NCBI RefSeq assembly: GCF_009806575.1
Contig: NZ_CP047095.1
Coordinates: forward strand, 1,740,001-1,804,000
DNA from: Rossellomorea marisflavi
GTDB taxonomy: Bacteria; Bacillota; Bacilli; Bacillales; Bacillaceae_B
DNA length: 64,000 nucleotides
Direction of reading: 5' to 3'
Within the stretch, counting starts at the first letter, position 1; each line of letters begins with the position of its first letter. The position numbers and the translations under genes were made by a program. Shown here one piece after another: positions 7,553-15,764 of this stretch. The notes under the pieces were generated by a model. That model had not been told where the DNA came from. It was given only the letters and a program-made list of their open reading frames with translations, and did no database searches.

Positions 7553-7705
7553 GCCTCAACCCGCCTGCGCTTTTCTATATGTCCAGCTCCGGCGGGTTGA
7601 GGCTCGAGGTCATAAGCCGGGAAATCCAAAAAGGCACAGGACGCCTTTCCGGGTTTCCCGTCTTATGCTTGTCGCCTCAGGGCGACCCGCCTCCGCTTTT
7701 CTATG
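7553..7705. repeat. 126-bp palindromic repeat, unit 3
   Basis: A full unit at 7559-7684, again exactly 126 bp and in the same orientation as units 1 and 2, plus a 21-bp start of a next unit (7685-7705) that then diverges. Differences from the other units fall mostly in paired positions of the GGGAAA(T/C)CC arm. Together with units 1 and 2 it brackets the small membrane-protein gene and its terminator. Confidence 0.9.
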
Positions 7706-7795
7706 TTTGAGGGGTGGGGGGATCGGGAAAAGAAGAAATAAGCAATTGTCAGACAATGGAGTAAAAGTACTGTGATATACAAGGAGGAATGGCAA

Positions 7796-8302
7796 ATGGT
7801 GAAAAAATACTGGTTGATCCTGACGCTTGTCCTTGGGTTGAGTTTGACCGTCGGCACTCAGGCGACGGCAATCGGAACGACTGTTGATCAATTAGACGGC
7901 AAACAGGCTGTTGCCCTCGTGGAAGATGCGTTTGAGGTTCAACGTTCTTTAAGTGAAAAGCCAAGGGAAAAGGCTGATATAGAAACGATGCTGTCGGAGT
8001 ACTTCACCGATGAACAGGTGAAGGGATTCATGGAAGAGAATCTGTATAAAGAAGGAAATGGGTATAGTGCATTCGGATCGGATTTTGCTTCCTACTACAT
8101 TCCGTTTTATGAATTTGATAAAGAAACAAAGGCTGGATTTGCGGATGGGCATTGGTACATATGGGAAGAACGATCAGGCGATGAAGAAGGACCTGTTTCC
8201 ACGATTAAAGGTGAAGAGGTAGTCGAGCTCACCGTGGAAGACTGGAAGTGGAAGGTCTCCGGCATCTCTTATGAACTTCCTTCAGGACTGAAGGGGAATT
8301 AA
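7796..8302 (+). CDS. Exported DUF3993-like protein
   Basis: A 168-residue secreted protein. The N-terminus has a signal peptide (KK, then LILTLVLGLSLTVG and a TQATA cleavage region near residue 25). The mature part is acidic; AFEVQRSLSEKPREKADIETMLSEYFT and FASYYIPFYEFD resemble the DUF3993 proteins of Bacillus, a recollection I could not check. AGGAGG lies eight bases before the ATG at 7796. A terminator follows. No enzymatic motif is visible; function unknown. Confidence 0.75.
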   Translation: MVKKYWLILTLVLGLSLTVGTQATAIGTTVDQLDGKQAVALVEDAFEVQRSLSEKPREKADIETMLSEYFTDEQVKGFMEENLYKEGNGYSAFGSDFASYYIPFYEFDKETKAGFADGHWYIWEERSGDEEGPVSTIKGEEVVELTVEDWKWKVSGISYELPSGLKGN

Positions 8303-8306
8303 AGGC

Positions 8307-8335
8307 AAAGACCCATGATCTCATGGGTCTTTTTC
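8307..8335 (+). terminator. Terminator after the exported protein gene
   Basis: AAAGACCCATGA (8307-8318) pairs with TCATGGGTCTTT (8321-8332) around a 2-base loop, then TTT. Confidence 0.8.
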
Positions 8336-8393
8336 AGTGTTTTATCAAATTGTTGGAGGGGCAAAGGGATGATCATACTGTCGCCGGATCTTG

Positions 8394-8630
8394 TTAGGAG
8401 AGGTCCAGGGCTTGAGCCAATTCTTCCATTTGAAATCCTTTTATCACTTGATCATCCACGGTAACGGTCGGAGTTGAATAGCTCTTCAACACGTTCACCA
8501 TATAGGACCGGGCGTTTGGCTGCTCTTTGACATTCACCTCTATGTAGGGGATTTCCTGCTCTTTTAGATATCGTTTCACGATTTCGCATGGTGGGCATTC
8601 AGGTTGAGTATATAAAGTGACGGTCTTCAC
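8394..8630 (-). CDS. Glutaredoxin/NrdH-like thiol-disulfide protein
   Basis: A 78-residue thioredoxin-fold protein with the redox motif CPPC (TLYTQPECPPCEIVK) near residue 12 and the cis-proline segment STPTVTVDD, followed by the GF turn typical of glutaredoxins. Such proteins reduce disulfides of client proteins in the cytoplasm. I chose the GTG at 8630 because AAGGAG lies ten bases upstream; the ATG at 8639 would be only two bases from it. It is encoded alone on the minus strand between plus-strand genes. The physiological partner cannot be read from the sequence. Confidence 0.8.
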   Translation of the reverse strand: MKTVTLYTQPECPPCEIVKRYLKEQEIPYIEVNVKEQPNARSYMVNVLKSYSTPTVTVDDQVIKGFQMEELAQALDLS

Positions 8631-8834
8631 TCGAATCATTCTCCTTTTGGATAGTGTGAACCCATTTTACAAGAAGCCCGGTCCTCGTGTAAAATGAGAG
8701 GCCTTTCGTGGTGGATAAAATTATTTATTGAATATGCTGCGGATTAGTGGTTAACTTAGAGAGACCTTTTGGACATCCGTGAGAAAAACTGATCGTCGAA
8801 CAGGGCGTATCATTAGATTTTGCAGGATAGAATC

Positions 8835-8843
8835 TGTTACAAT
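8835..8843 (+). promoter_or_regulatory. Extended -10 promoter of ykuJ
   Basis: TGTTACAAT at 8835-8843, 47 bp before the start codon, is a good extended -10 element; the -35 region is weak. Confidence 0.5.
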
Positions 8844-8889
8844 GCAAAAGCTATGACAAAGAATTAGAACAGGAAAGGAGAGACCTGAT

Positions 8890-9135
8890 ATGTCTCAGCT
8901 TCTTGGAATTATACAAAGACTAAAGTCTCTGCAAGAACAAGGGGAACAAGGAGAAACACAACAACGATACTTTGAATACAATGGGAAAAAAATCTGTGAG
9001 GTACGATACCTTCCAAAGCAGGATACCTTTGAAATCGAAGTAATGAAAGAGAATGGGAGCACATATCCCTTCGATAATATAGACATTACAGCTATCGAGA
9101 TTTTTGAACTCCTGCAAGAAGCAGTTCAAGACTAA
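8890..9135 (+). CDS. ykuJ: YkuJ family protein
   Basis: An 81-residue acidic protein of the YkuJ family (B. subtilis homologue about 79 residues), with the conserved YPFDNIDITAIEIFELLQ C-terminal half and a KICEVRYLP strand. Structures of the family show a small alpha/beta fold; the cellular role is unknown. AGGAAAGGAGAG precedes the ATG. ykuK and abbA, which lie between ykuJ and ykuL in B. subtilis, are missing here: a terminator follows immediately. Confidence 0.88.
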   Translation: MSQLLGIIQRLKSLQEQGEQGETQQRYFEYNGKKICEVRYLPKQDTFEIEVMKENGSTYPFDNIDITAIEIFELLQEAVQD

Positions 9136-9144
9136 ACATGTTGG

Positions 9145-9173
9145 AAAGGTAACCTGACGGGTTATCTTTTTTC
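9145..9173 (+). terminator. Terminator after ykuJ
   Basis: AAAGGTAACC (9145-9154) pairs with GGTTATCTTT (9160-9169, one G-U pair), then TTTT. Confidence 0.8.
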
Positions 9174-9369
9174 ATATCCTCATTCCGCTCTTTCTATTAT
9201 ACAATTAGCCATTCCTCTTTTAACCGATTGCCAATTCATCCTTTTCCCCACCTTCCGTATATATAAGAAAAAATATAATTTAGAAAAGGCTTACACTTGA
9301 TTCATACATTTTTCTTCCAGTATGTTAAAATGGTAAGGAATGCATTTTTAAAAAATTGAGGGGTTGTAC

Positions 9370-9819
9370 ATGATTTCTTTAAGCAGTAAAGAGTTACTTG
9401 AGACAAGTATAAAAGAGTACATCATTCCGTCTGAGAAGGTGGCACACGTCCAAGTCGGCAATTCACTTGAGCACGCACTTCTATTGTTGACCAGGAGCGG
9501 CTATTCATCCATTCCTGTCCTGGATCCTTCTTTCCGCCTTCATGGCCTCATCAGCTCCAGATTGATTACCGATCATATCCTTGGGTTGGAGCGCTTCGAA
9601 TTTGAAAAGCTTGAAGAAAGGAAAGTCGAGAATGTCATGTCTACGGATCTTTCCACGATTTCCATCGACTCCACGTTCAAGGAAGCCTTCAATCTGCTGA
9701 TCGATCAGCCGTTTTTATGTGTCGTTTCCAGTGAAGGGCACTTTGAAGGCATCATGACGCGCCGAGTAGTGCTCAAGGAGCTAAAAAAACATATATATCA
9801 AATGATTCATTCAGGATGA
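9370..9819 (+). CDS. darB: c-di-AMP-binding CBS protein DarB
   Basis: A 149-residue protein made of a pair of CBS domains (about 10-75 and 85-145), closely matching B. subtilis YkuL (AHVQVGNSLEHALLLLT, SIPVLDPSFRLHGLI, FEGIMTRRVVLKELKKHI). In B. subtilis apo-DarB stimulates the (p)ppGpp synthetase Rel and pyruvate carboxylase PycA, and c-di-AMP binding blocks both contacts. pycA begins at 60700 in this window. The ATG at 9370 follows GAGGGG by six bases; the TTG at 9364 would be too close. Confidence 0.93.
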   Translation: MISLSSKELLETSIKEYIIPSEKVAHVQVGNSLEHALLLLTRSGYSSIPVLDPSFRLHGLISSRLITDHILGLERFEFEKLEERKVENVMSTDLSTISIDSTFKEAFNLLIDQPFLCVVSSEGHFEGIMTRRVVLKELKKHIYQMIHSG

Positions 9820-9825
9820 TGATTC

Positions 9826-9852
9826 AAAGACCGGGATTCCCCGGTCTTTTCT
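9826..9852 (+). terminator. Terminator after darB
   Basis: AAAGACCGG (9826-9834) pairs with CCGGTCTTT (9841-9849), followed by T and CTTT. Confidence 0.8.
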
Positions 9853-9900
9853 TTATGTCCAACTTCGTATGTGTATTATGTAAATGAATCAAAAATGCGT

Positions 9901-9921
9901 TATAATATAAGAAAAACTTAT
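9901..9921 (+). promoter_or_regulatory. CcpC operator overlapping the ccpC promoter
   Basis: ATAA-N7-TTAT at 9907-9921 is exactly the dyad bound by CcpC in front of citB, citZ and ccpC in B. subtilis. It starts one base after a perfect -10 (TATAAT, 9901-9906) and would cover the transcription start, so it should mediate self-repression. Confidence 0.75.
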
Positions 9922-9936
9922 GAATGTGGTGAGAAA

Positions 9937-10815
9937 ATGGCTTTTTCTGAATTTCAGCTGCTCCAGGTTTTAGCCCATGAGATGAATATGAGGAAGGCCG
10001 CGGAGAGGTTATTCGTCTCCCAGCCTGCCCTTTCTCAGAGGCTTCAGAATATGGAGAAGGACTGGGGCACCAAGATTTTTCTTCGTTCACAGAAGGGCCT
10101 CTCCTTGACACCGGCGGGCGAGTTGATCGTCAAGCTTGCAGAAGATGTACTTCAAAAGGAGGAATCTGTTCGGGAAAAGATTCATGCGCTGGAATCCGAG
10201 GTGCATGGTACCCTGAAAATCGCCTGTGCTTCGATTGTGGGGCAGAACTGGCTTCCAAAAGTACTTAAGCGTTTTGTGGAAACGTATCCTCATGCGAAGA
10301 TCTCACTGATCACAGGCTGGAGCAGTGAGATCCTGAAGGCCATCTATGATAACGAAGTCCATATCGGAATCATCAGGGGTACACCCGATTGGAAAGGGAA
10401 AAAGCATCATCTCTTCGAGGATCCTCTATTCCTGGTCGACCGGGAAATCCAGTCCATCGAAGACGTCATGAAGACGGATCGACCTTTCATTCAGTTCAAA
10501 AGCGATTCCAATTACTTTCAGGAGATCCAAGAATGGTGGCTGAAGCATTTTCAGACCACGCCGAAACGGACCATCGTCGTCGATCAGATTGAAACATGCA
10601 AGCAGATGACACTGAACGGGATCGGCTACGCCATTCTTCCGGCCATCACCTTGACGGGAATGGAGCAGGACATTTTTAAAATCCCTTTGAAGGATGAAAT
10701 GGGTGGTTTCATTCATCGTGATACGTGGCTCCTCGGTTATGAGTCGGCCTTCCAGCTTCGTCAAGTGGGGGCGTTTCTTGAAGTGGTAGACGATTTTCTC
10801 ATCGAAAACCGGTAG
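9937..10815 (+). CDS. ccpC: LysR-type regulator CcpC
   Basis: CcpC represses aconitase (citB) and citrate synthase (citZ) genes and responds to citrate. The 292-residue protein has an N-terminal winged helix (about residues 5-60; NMRKAAERLFVSQPALSQRLQ is the recognition helix region) and a periplasmic-binding-like effector domain (about 90-285) with the ISLITGWSSEIL and QIETCKQMTLNGIGYAILP segments shared with B. subtilis CcpC. The ATG at 9937 follows GGTGAG; the longer frame from 9871 runs through the promoter and is rejected. Operator and position support the assignment. Confidence 0.93.
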   Translation: MAFSEFQLLQVLAHEMNMRKAAERLFVSQPALSQRLQNMEKDWGTKIFLRSQKGLSLTPAGELIVKLAEDVLQKEESVREKIHALESEVHGTLKIACASIVGQNWLPKVLKRFVETYPHAKISLITGWSSEILKAIYDNEVHIGIIRGTPDWKGKKHHLFEDPLFLVDREIQSIEDVMKTDRPFIQFKSDSNYFQEIQEWWLKHFQTTPKRTIVVDQIETCKQMTLNGIGYAILPAITLTGMEQDIFKIPLKDEMGGFIHRDTWLLGYESAFQLRQVGAFLEVVDDFLIENR

Positions 10816-10834
10816 GTACGGGTTGTGTTACGTT

Positions 10835-10850
10835 CTTTATCATGATAAAG
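10835..10850. promoter_or_regulatory. 16-bp perfect palindrome upstream of dapH
   Basis: CTTTATCATGATAAAG is a perfect inverted repeat between ccpC and dapH, 46 bp before the dapH start. It could be an operator in the dapH promoter region or a weak hairpin ending ccpC; no T tract follows. Confidence 0.4.
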
Positions 10851-10895
10851 TAATTCAAGAACTCTGAATTTACTGCTTACAATGGAGGGATTAAG

Positions 10896-11606
10896 TTGAA
10901 AATGATGGATGCCAATGAGATTATTTCGTTCATTCAAAATAGTACCAAGTCCACGCCTGTAAAGGTATATGTGAAAGGGAAACTCGAGGGGATTGACTTC
11001 GGGAAATCTTCACAGACCTTCCTTAATGGTGACAGCGGGGTAGTATTCGGCGAATGGAGTGAGCTTGCCGGGGTACTTGAGGAACACAAAGAATACATAG
11101 AGGACTACGTGGTGGAAAATGATCGCCGCAATTCTGCAATCCCACTGCTTGATATGAAAGGGATCAAGGCCCGGATTGAACCGGGAGCGTTCATCCGTGA
11201 TCAAGTCGAGATCGGTGACAATGCGGTCATCATGATGGGAGCCGTGATCAATATCGGATCTGTCATCGGTGAAGGTACGATGATCGACATGAATGTTGTC
11301 CTGGGTGGACGTGCAACGGTAGGAAAGAACTGCCATATCGGAGCTGGGGCCGTCCTTGCAGGAGTGATCGAGCCGCCATCCGCGAAGCCTGTTGTCATCG
11401 AAGATGATGTCGTGATCGGGGCGAATGCCGTTGTCCTTGAAGGAGTGACGGTAGGAAAAGGCGCTGTTGTCGCTGCAGGTGCCATCGTAGTGAAAGATGT
11501 GGAACCTTATACGGTAGTGGCAGGTTCACCAGCGAAGAAGCTGAAAGATATCGATGCCAAAACAAAATCAAAAACAGAAATTAAACAAGAGCTCAGACAG
11601 CTCTGA
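10896..11606 (+). CDS. dapH: Tetrahydrodipicolinate N-acetyltransferase
   Basis: DapH acetylates tetrahydrodipicolinate with acetyl-CoA, the branch point of the acetylase pathway to diaminopimelate and lysine. The 236-residue protein begins with the family-specific [16 protein letters not shown] region and continues as a left-handed beta helix of hexapeptide repeats (about residues 90-205; [36 protein letters not shown]). Translation starts at TTG (10896) six bases after GGAGGG. The length equals that of B. subtilis DapH. dapL, the next enzyme but one, follows after 52 bp. Confidence 0.95.
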   Translation: MKMMDANEIISFIQNSTKSTPVKVYVKGKLEGIDFGKSSQTFLNGDSGVVFGEWSELAGVLEEHKEYIEDYVVENDRRNSAIPLLDMKGIKARIEPGAFIRDQVEIGDNAVIMMGAVINIGSVIGEGTMIDMNVVLGGRATVGKNCHIGAGAVLAGVIEPPSAKPVVIEDDVVIGANAVVLEGVTVGKGAVVAAGAIVVKDVEPYTVVAGSPAKKLKDIDAKTKSKTEIKQELRQL

Positions 11607-11610
11607 TTCA

Positions 11611-11639
11611 AAAGAACGGACGATTTTCGTCTGTTCTTT
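11611..11639 (+). terminator. Hairpin between dapH and dapL
   Basis: AAAGAACGGACGA (11611-11623) pairs with TCGTCTGTTCTTT (11627-11639) around a 3-base loop. The T tract is part of the stem and is followed by CTTG, so it may be a partial terminator that lowers dapL expression relative to dapH. Confidence 0.6.
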
Positions 11640-11658
11640 CTTGTAAGGAGGGAATAGT

Positions 11659-12777
11659 ATGTCACAAGTGGATTTTAAAATGATCAGACGCGATCTTCAT
11701 CAGATCCCGGAGCTTGGATTCCAGGAATTCAAAACTCAGAAGTACCTATTGGATTATATTTCATCCCTCCCAGGGGATAGGTATGAAATCAAGCAGTGGA
11801 AGACAGGCTTATTTGTCAAGGTCCACGGTACGGAGCCGGCTAGGACGATCGGGTACCGGGCAGATATCGATGGGTTGCCGATCACAGAACAAACGGGTCT
11901 TCCCTTCCCGTCCCGTCATGAAGGTCGGATGCACGCATGCGGACATGACTTCCATATGGCCATCGGACTGGGCATCCTTACCCATTTTGTTCATCACCCC
12001 ATAAAAGACGATCTCCTCTTCATTTTCCAACCTGCAGAAGAAGGTCCGGGGGGAGCGGAACCGATGCTCCGCAGTGCCGAGATGAAAGAGTGGATGCCGG
12101 ATGTGGTCTTTGCTCTCCATATTGCACCAGAGTATGAGGTGGGGTCCATTGCACTGAAGCCGGGACTTCTATTCGCCAATACGTCCGAGCTATTCCTGAC
12201 CTTTAATGGCAAGGGAGGGCACGCTGCCTATCCCCATCAAACAAAAGACATGATCGTGGCGGCATCTGCCTTTGTGACGCAGATGCAAGGGATCGTCTCA
12301 CGGAATGTCGACCCGTTGGACAGCGCCGTCATCACGATCGGTAAGATGGAGGCTGGAACCGTACAGAATATCATCGCGGAAAATGCCCGTCTCGAAGGTA
12401 CGATCAGGACCCTCTCTGAAGCTTCCATGTTAAAGGTCAAGGAAAAGCTTGAGGCTCTTATCAAAGGGATTGAAACGACATACGATTGTTCCATCGAGGT
12501 CGATTACGGGAGCATGTATCATCAGGTGTATAATGACCCCGCGAACACGCAGGCGTTCCTCGACTATATCGACGATAGCGGTAAAACAAATGCCATCATT
12601 TGTAGAGAGGCGATGACGGGAGAAGATTTCGGTTATATGCTGAAGGAAATCCCAGGCTTCATGTTCTGGCTTGGTGTTTCATCTCCATATGGTCTTCATC
12701 ATTCGAAGCTCGATCCTGATGAAAAAGCGATTGATCATGCCATCGACCTCATGACCAGCTATATAGGGCAGCTATGA
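11659..12777 (+). CDS. dapL: N-acetyldiaminopimelate deacetylase
   Basis: Deacetylates N-acetyl-LL-diaminopimelate to LL-DAP (YkuR of B. subtilis; the name dapL is also used there). It is an M20-family dimetallohydrolase of 372 residues: metal-binding HACGHDFH near residue 95, the EEGPGG glutamates near 130, the dimerisation domain (about 170-290) and the late HHSK histidines. GTAAGGAGGG precedes the ATG. It forms an operon with dapH, and its stop overlaps the start of the next gene (ATGA). Confidence 0.93.
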   Translation: MSQVDFKMIRRDLHQIPELGFQEFKTQKYLLDYISSLPGDRYEIKQWKTGLFVKVHGTEPARTIGYRADIDGLPITEQTGLPFPSRHEGRMHACGHDFHMAIGLGILTHFVHHPIKDDLLFIFQPAEEGPGGAEPMLRSAEMKEWMPDVVFALHIAPEYEVGSIALKPGLLFANTSELFLTFNGKGGHAAYPHQTKDMIVAASAFVTQMQGIVSRNVDPLDSAVITIGKMEAGTVQNIIAENARLEGTIRTLSEASMLKVKEKLEALIKGIETTYDCSIEVDYGSMYHQVYNDPANTQAFLDYIDDSGKTNAIICREAMTGEDFGYMLKEIPGFMFWLGVSSPYGLHHSKLDPDEKAIDHAIDLMTSYIGQL

Positions 12778-13211
12778 AATCAGGTCTTATTGGCGAAATC
12801 TTCGCATTGAAAAGTGTGGAAGGACCCGCCCTCGTGCCTGAACTTTCTGTTCGGGATGCCTCCTTGTCTACAACTTTTTATACGGAACTGCTCGGCTTTC
12901 ATATAGTGTATGAACGCCCTGATGAAGGGTTTGTTTACTTGTCGATGGGAAAGGCATCGCTCATGCTTGAGGAAGTGAACGGACATTGGGAGACGGGTGA
13001 GTTGATTCCACCGTTCGGAAGGGGGATGAACCTTCAGATCATGGTGGATTCAATCGAGCCGATCCTCAGAAGATTGAACAAGGAGGGAATTGCATTATTC
13101 AGGGAACCATTCGTCTCCGACTATCCTGCCGGTTCTGTACGTTTCCGGCAGCGGGAGTTCCTTGTGCAAGATCCCGATGGGTATTTGCTGAGATTTGCAC
13201 AATCCCTATAA
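12774..13211 (+). CDS. VOC (glyoxalase/bleomycin-resistance fold) protein
   Basis: A 145-residue protein with two beta-alpha-beta-beta-beta modules of the vicinal oxygen chelate fold ([28 protein letters not shown] in the first, [17 protein letters not shown] at the end). Proteins of this shape bind bleomycin-type drugs or catalyse metal-dependent reactions; the substrate here is unknown. It starts at ATG 12774 inside the dapL stop, suggesting coupled translation. No good Shine-Dalgarno is visible. There is no counterpart at this point in B. subtilis as far as I recall. Confidence 0.8.
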   Translation: MKSGLIGEIFALKSVEGPALVPELSVRDASLSTTFYTELLGFHIVYERPDEGFVYLSMGKASLMLEEVNGHWETGELIPPFGRGMNLQIMVDSIEPILRRLNKEGIALFREPFVSDYPAGSVRFRQREFLVQDPDGYLLRFAQSL

Positions 13212-13218
13212 TGGAAAC

Positions 13219-13253
13219 ACAAAAACCGGACTGGAGAGTCCGGTTTTTGTTTG
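13219..13253 (+). terminator. Terminator after the VOC gene
   Basis: ACAAAAACCGGACT (13219-13232) pairs perfectly with AGTCCGGTTTTTGT (13237-13250) around GGAG. It closes the dapHL transcript and isolates the following operon. Confidence 0.9.
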
Positions 13254-13317
13254 TGGTCAGATCCTTCATGGCAGGATCGGCGTTATGGGAAATATTTCAG
13301 ATAATAATAGAAAGAGG

Positions 13318-13343
13318 AGAAACTTTTTGTGTGCCCTTACGTC
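13318..13343 (+). promoter_or_regulatory. ECF-sigma-type promoter of the MoxR/VWA operon
   Basis: AGAAAC at 13318-13323, a 16-bp spacer starting with TTTTT, and CGTC at 13340-13343 followed by TAAA. This matches the Bacillus extracytoplasmic sigma consensus (TGAAAC-N16-CGTC/A), closest to sigma-M, with one mismatch. The predicted start is about 30 bp before the ATG at 13380, leaving room for the GAGAGGGGG ribosome site. Confidence 0.55.
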
Positions 13344-13379
13344 TAAACCATATAGAGAGAAAGAGAGGGGGAATGGGTC

Positions 13380-15764
13380 ATGAAGAATGTGACCAAATCG
13401 ATTGCACTAATTCTATTATGTTTATGTTTGTTCCCGATGTTTGCAAACACGTCATCTGCAGCTGAAGGAATCAAGATCACAGTGGAAGAAGGAATAGACG
13501 GAAAGGTCAAGGAAGAGAGGGGATTCCCGATCACCGTGACCGTTCAGAATGGAGCCGAGCACTTTAAGGGAGATATCGTGTTTGATTACGCACAGTCCTT
13601 CGAATCAGGCGGGGGCAGGGTGTTGTCCATTGATCTCCCGCCTGGTGAAACACGCACGTTCTCCTTAACCATTCCAGGCTTTGGAGATCCTTTGAGAGGC
13701 AACACTTCGAAGGAAACCATCCATTTATTTAAAGGAGACTGGAAATCCGGCAAGGAAGTCAAGTTCACCGGTGATAAGCGCCTGAATCCAAACTTTATTT
13801 ATATGGACTATGCTTCCATCGGTTTATTGAGTAAAGACGCCGACCGATTGAAATCGCTGAAAGCCAGTCAGGTCTATGGCAACAAAGTGGAGGCACTGAA
13901 TCTCTCAGAAAAGAATTTCCCGGGTGATGCCACGGGTCTTCAAATGTTCGACTTCATCGTGATTGATGGATTTGATCTATCGTTATTTTCAAAGAAACAA
14001 CTGGACGCCCTCCATCGTTGGGTGGATAAAGGGGGCACGGTTCTGATCGGAAGTGACGTGAATGTCCAGAAGACCCTTGGTCCTCTGGCTGATATCGCTC
14101 CCCTCAAAGTGGATGGTGAACAGACACTTTCCGATTTGTCCTTCCTGGAAACCCAGAAGAATCTCAAGGTGAATGTCAAGACGTTATCCGCCATCGAAGG
14201 TGAGTTGACCCCTGAGAGTGAAGCGGTGATCGGTGAGAAAGAAAACCCGATACTTGCAAAAAAGTCCATCGGTCGAGGAGAAGTATGGCAGGCATCTTTC
14301 TTACTCAGTGATTCCCAGCTGAACGACTGGGCGGGCTTCACTCCGTGGATCAATGAATTTTATTCAAAAACAAAATACAGCAACAATTCCTATAACATGG
14401 GGGGGAGAGCGCAGGGATTCTACTATGAGATGGGTATGGTCAATGAATTGTTCCCTTCTAATCAGTTCAAGGTCAGCACCCTCATCCTCGTAGTCGCCGT
14501 CTATCTGATCCTGGTCATCCCGGTCCTCTACTTCCTGCTTCGGAAGTTCGATAAACGGGAGCAGTCGTGGTGGATCATCCCCACGGTCTCTATCCTCCTT
14601 TCCATCGGGATCTTCCTGACAGGGGCAAAGGATCGTGTGACAAAGCCGCACATGAATCAGATGAGTATCCTAGAAGCGGACGGAAAAGGTGCCGTTCAAG
14701 GAATTTCAGCTTTCACGTTCTTCTCTAATTCAAGCGGTGACTACACCCTCAGCGCAGGGCATGATCTCGAACTGTACGCCAACAACAGCATGAACGCACC
14801 TGAATTTGATCAATACAAGTACTCTCTGGATGAAGTGACCAGGAATACGACGGATACGACACTGAGAGATGTAGAGTACTGGTCTACCAGGACGGTTATG
14901 GGGGATGCCTACAAAAGTGATGCAGGTTCATTTTCCCCTCAACTATCACTGAAGGATAAGACGCTGACAGGAAGCATCGGCAATGACTTCCCCTATGATT
15001 TTGAAGAAGTGTATTTGTGGTCGGGTACACGCACGTACTCCCTTGGAGGCGTGAAAGCGGGTCAGTCGCTCGAGGTGGATAAAAAGGTCTCGGTCGATTA
15101 TCTCTCAAGTCCGGTCAGCAATAATTCCATTCCACCTTCCTTTACAGGTCAGCAGGGTCTGGACGATCAGAGAAAACAATCCCTTGAACAAGTGTCCTCC
15201 TACCTGATGGAAGAAGAAGCGTCAGGCAATCGTCCTGTCATTTTCGGATACACAAAGGATGGGATCGTAGATGTGACCATGAAGGATCGAAAGCCGAAGA
15301 AAGATAATCTCTCCCTTGTCTATCAATCCATCCCATCCATGGGAGACTTCAATGGGCCGTTTTCACTGAAGAATGAGCAGCTAGACGTCGAGGTCAAACC
15401 GATTGACGGGAAGGTCATCGATAACTACTCAATGAATGGATCCGGGGAAATGGAACTTGAAGACGGTACGTATGAAATGATCCTTAAGCTGCCAGAACAA
15501 ATGCAGGAATCCGACATTTCCCTGAATTCATTGAGCATCAGGCAGTATCCGGAAACGCCGCTTGAGTTCTCCATGATCGCCCCTTCCGATGGAAAGGAAA
15601 AGAAACTTGAAGAACAGTCAAGCAATACGTTCGAAGTCAAAGATCGTTTGACGGATTATCTGAATGAAGATGGGGAGATGGTCATTAAATTTGTGAAATC
15701 CACCCAGGGGAACAGCTATACGCAACTTCCGAAAATCGTACTGAAAGGAGAAGCAAAGCAATGA
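13380..15764 (+). CDS. Large secreted/membrane protein, first gene of the MoxR/VWA operon
   Basis: 794 residues. Signal peptide at 1-28 (SIALILLCLCLFPMFANTSSAAEG). The extracellular part to about 360 holds a beta-rich region and an alpha/beta segment like a glutamine-amidotransferase fold (FDFIVIDGFDLSLFSKKQLDALHRWVDKGGTVLIG). Two membrane helices follow at about 365-386 and 396-416, then a second extracytoplasmic domain of about 375 residues. No catalytic triad is evident. GGGGG lies eight bases before the ATG. The stop overlaps the next start (ATGA). It is probably the envelope-exposed sensor or structural component of the transporter that follows. Family not recognised. Confidence 0.8.
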   Translation: MKNVTKSIALILLCLCLFPMFANTSSAAEGIKITVEEGIDGKVKEERGFPITVTVQNGAEHFKGDIVFDYAQSFESGGGRVLSIDLPPGETRTFSLTIPGFGDPLRGNTSKETIHLFKGDWKSGKEVKFTGDKRLNPNFIYMDYASIGLLSKDADRLKSLKASQVYGNKVEALNLSEKNFPGDATGLQMFDFIVIDGFDLSLFSKKQLDALHRWVDKGGTVLIGSDVNVQKTLGPLADIAPLKVDGEQTLSDLSFLETQKNLKVNVKTLSAIEGELTPESEAVIGEKENPILAKKSIGRGEVWQASFLLSDSQLNDWAGFTPWINEFYSKTKYSNNSYNMGGRAQGFYYEMGMVNELFPSNQFKVSTLILVVAVYLILVIPVLYFLLRKFDKREQSWWIIPTVSILLSIGIFLTGAKDRVTKPHMNQMSILEADGKGAVQGISAFTFFSNSSGDYTLSAGHDLELYANNSMNAPEFDQYKYSLDEVTRNTTDTTLRDVEYWSTRTVMGDAYKSDAGSFSPQLSLKDKTLTGSIGNDFPYDFEEVYLWSGTRTYSLGGVKAGQSLEVDKKVSVDYLSSPVSNNSIPPSFTGQQGLDDQRKQSLEQVSSYLMEEEASGNRPVIFGYTKDGIVDVTMKDRKPKKDNLSLVYQSIPSMGDFNGPFSLKNEQLDVEVKPIDGKVIDNYSMNGSGEMELEDGTYEMILKLPEQMQESDISLNSLSIRQYPETPLEFSMIAPSDGKEKKLEEQSSNTFEVKDRLTDYLNEDGEMVIKFVKSTQGNSYTQLPKIVLKGEAKQ

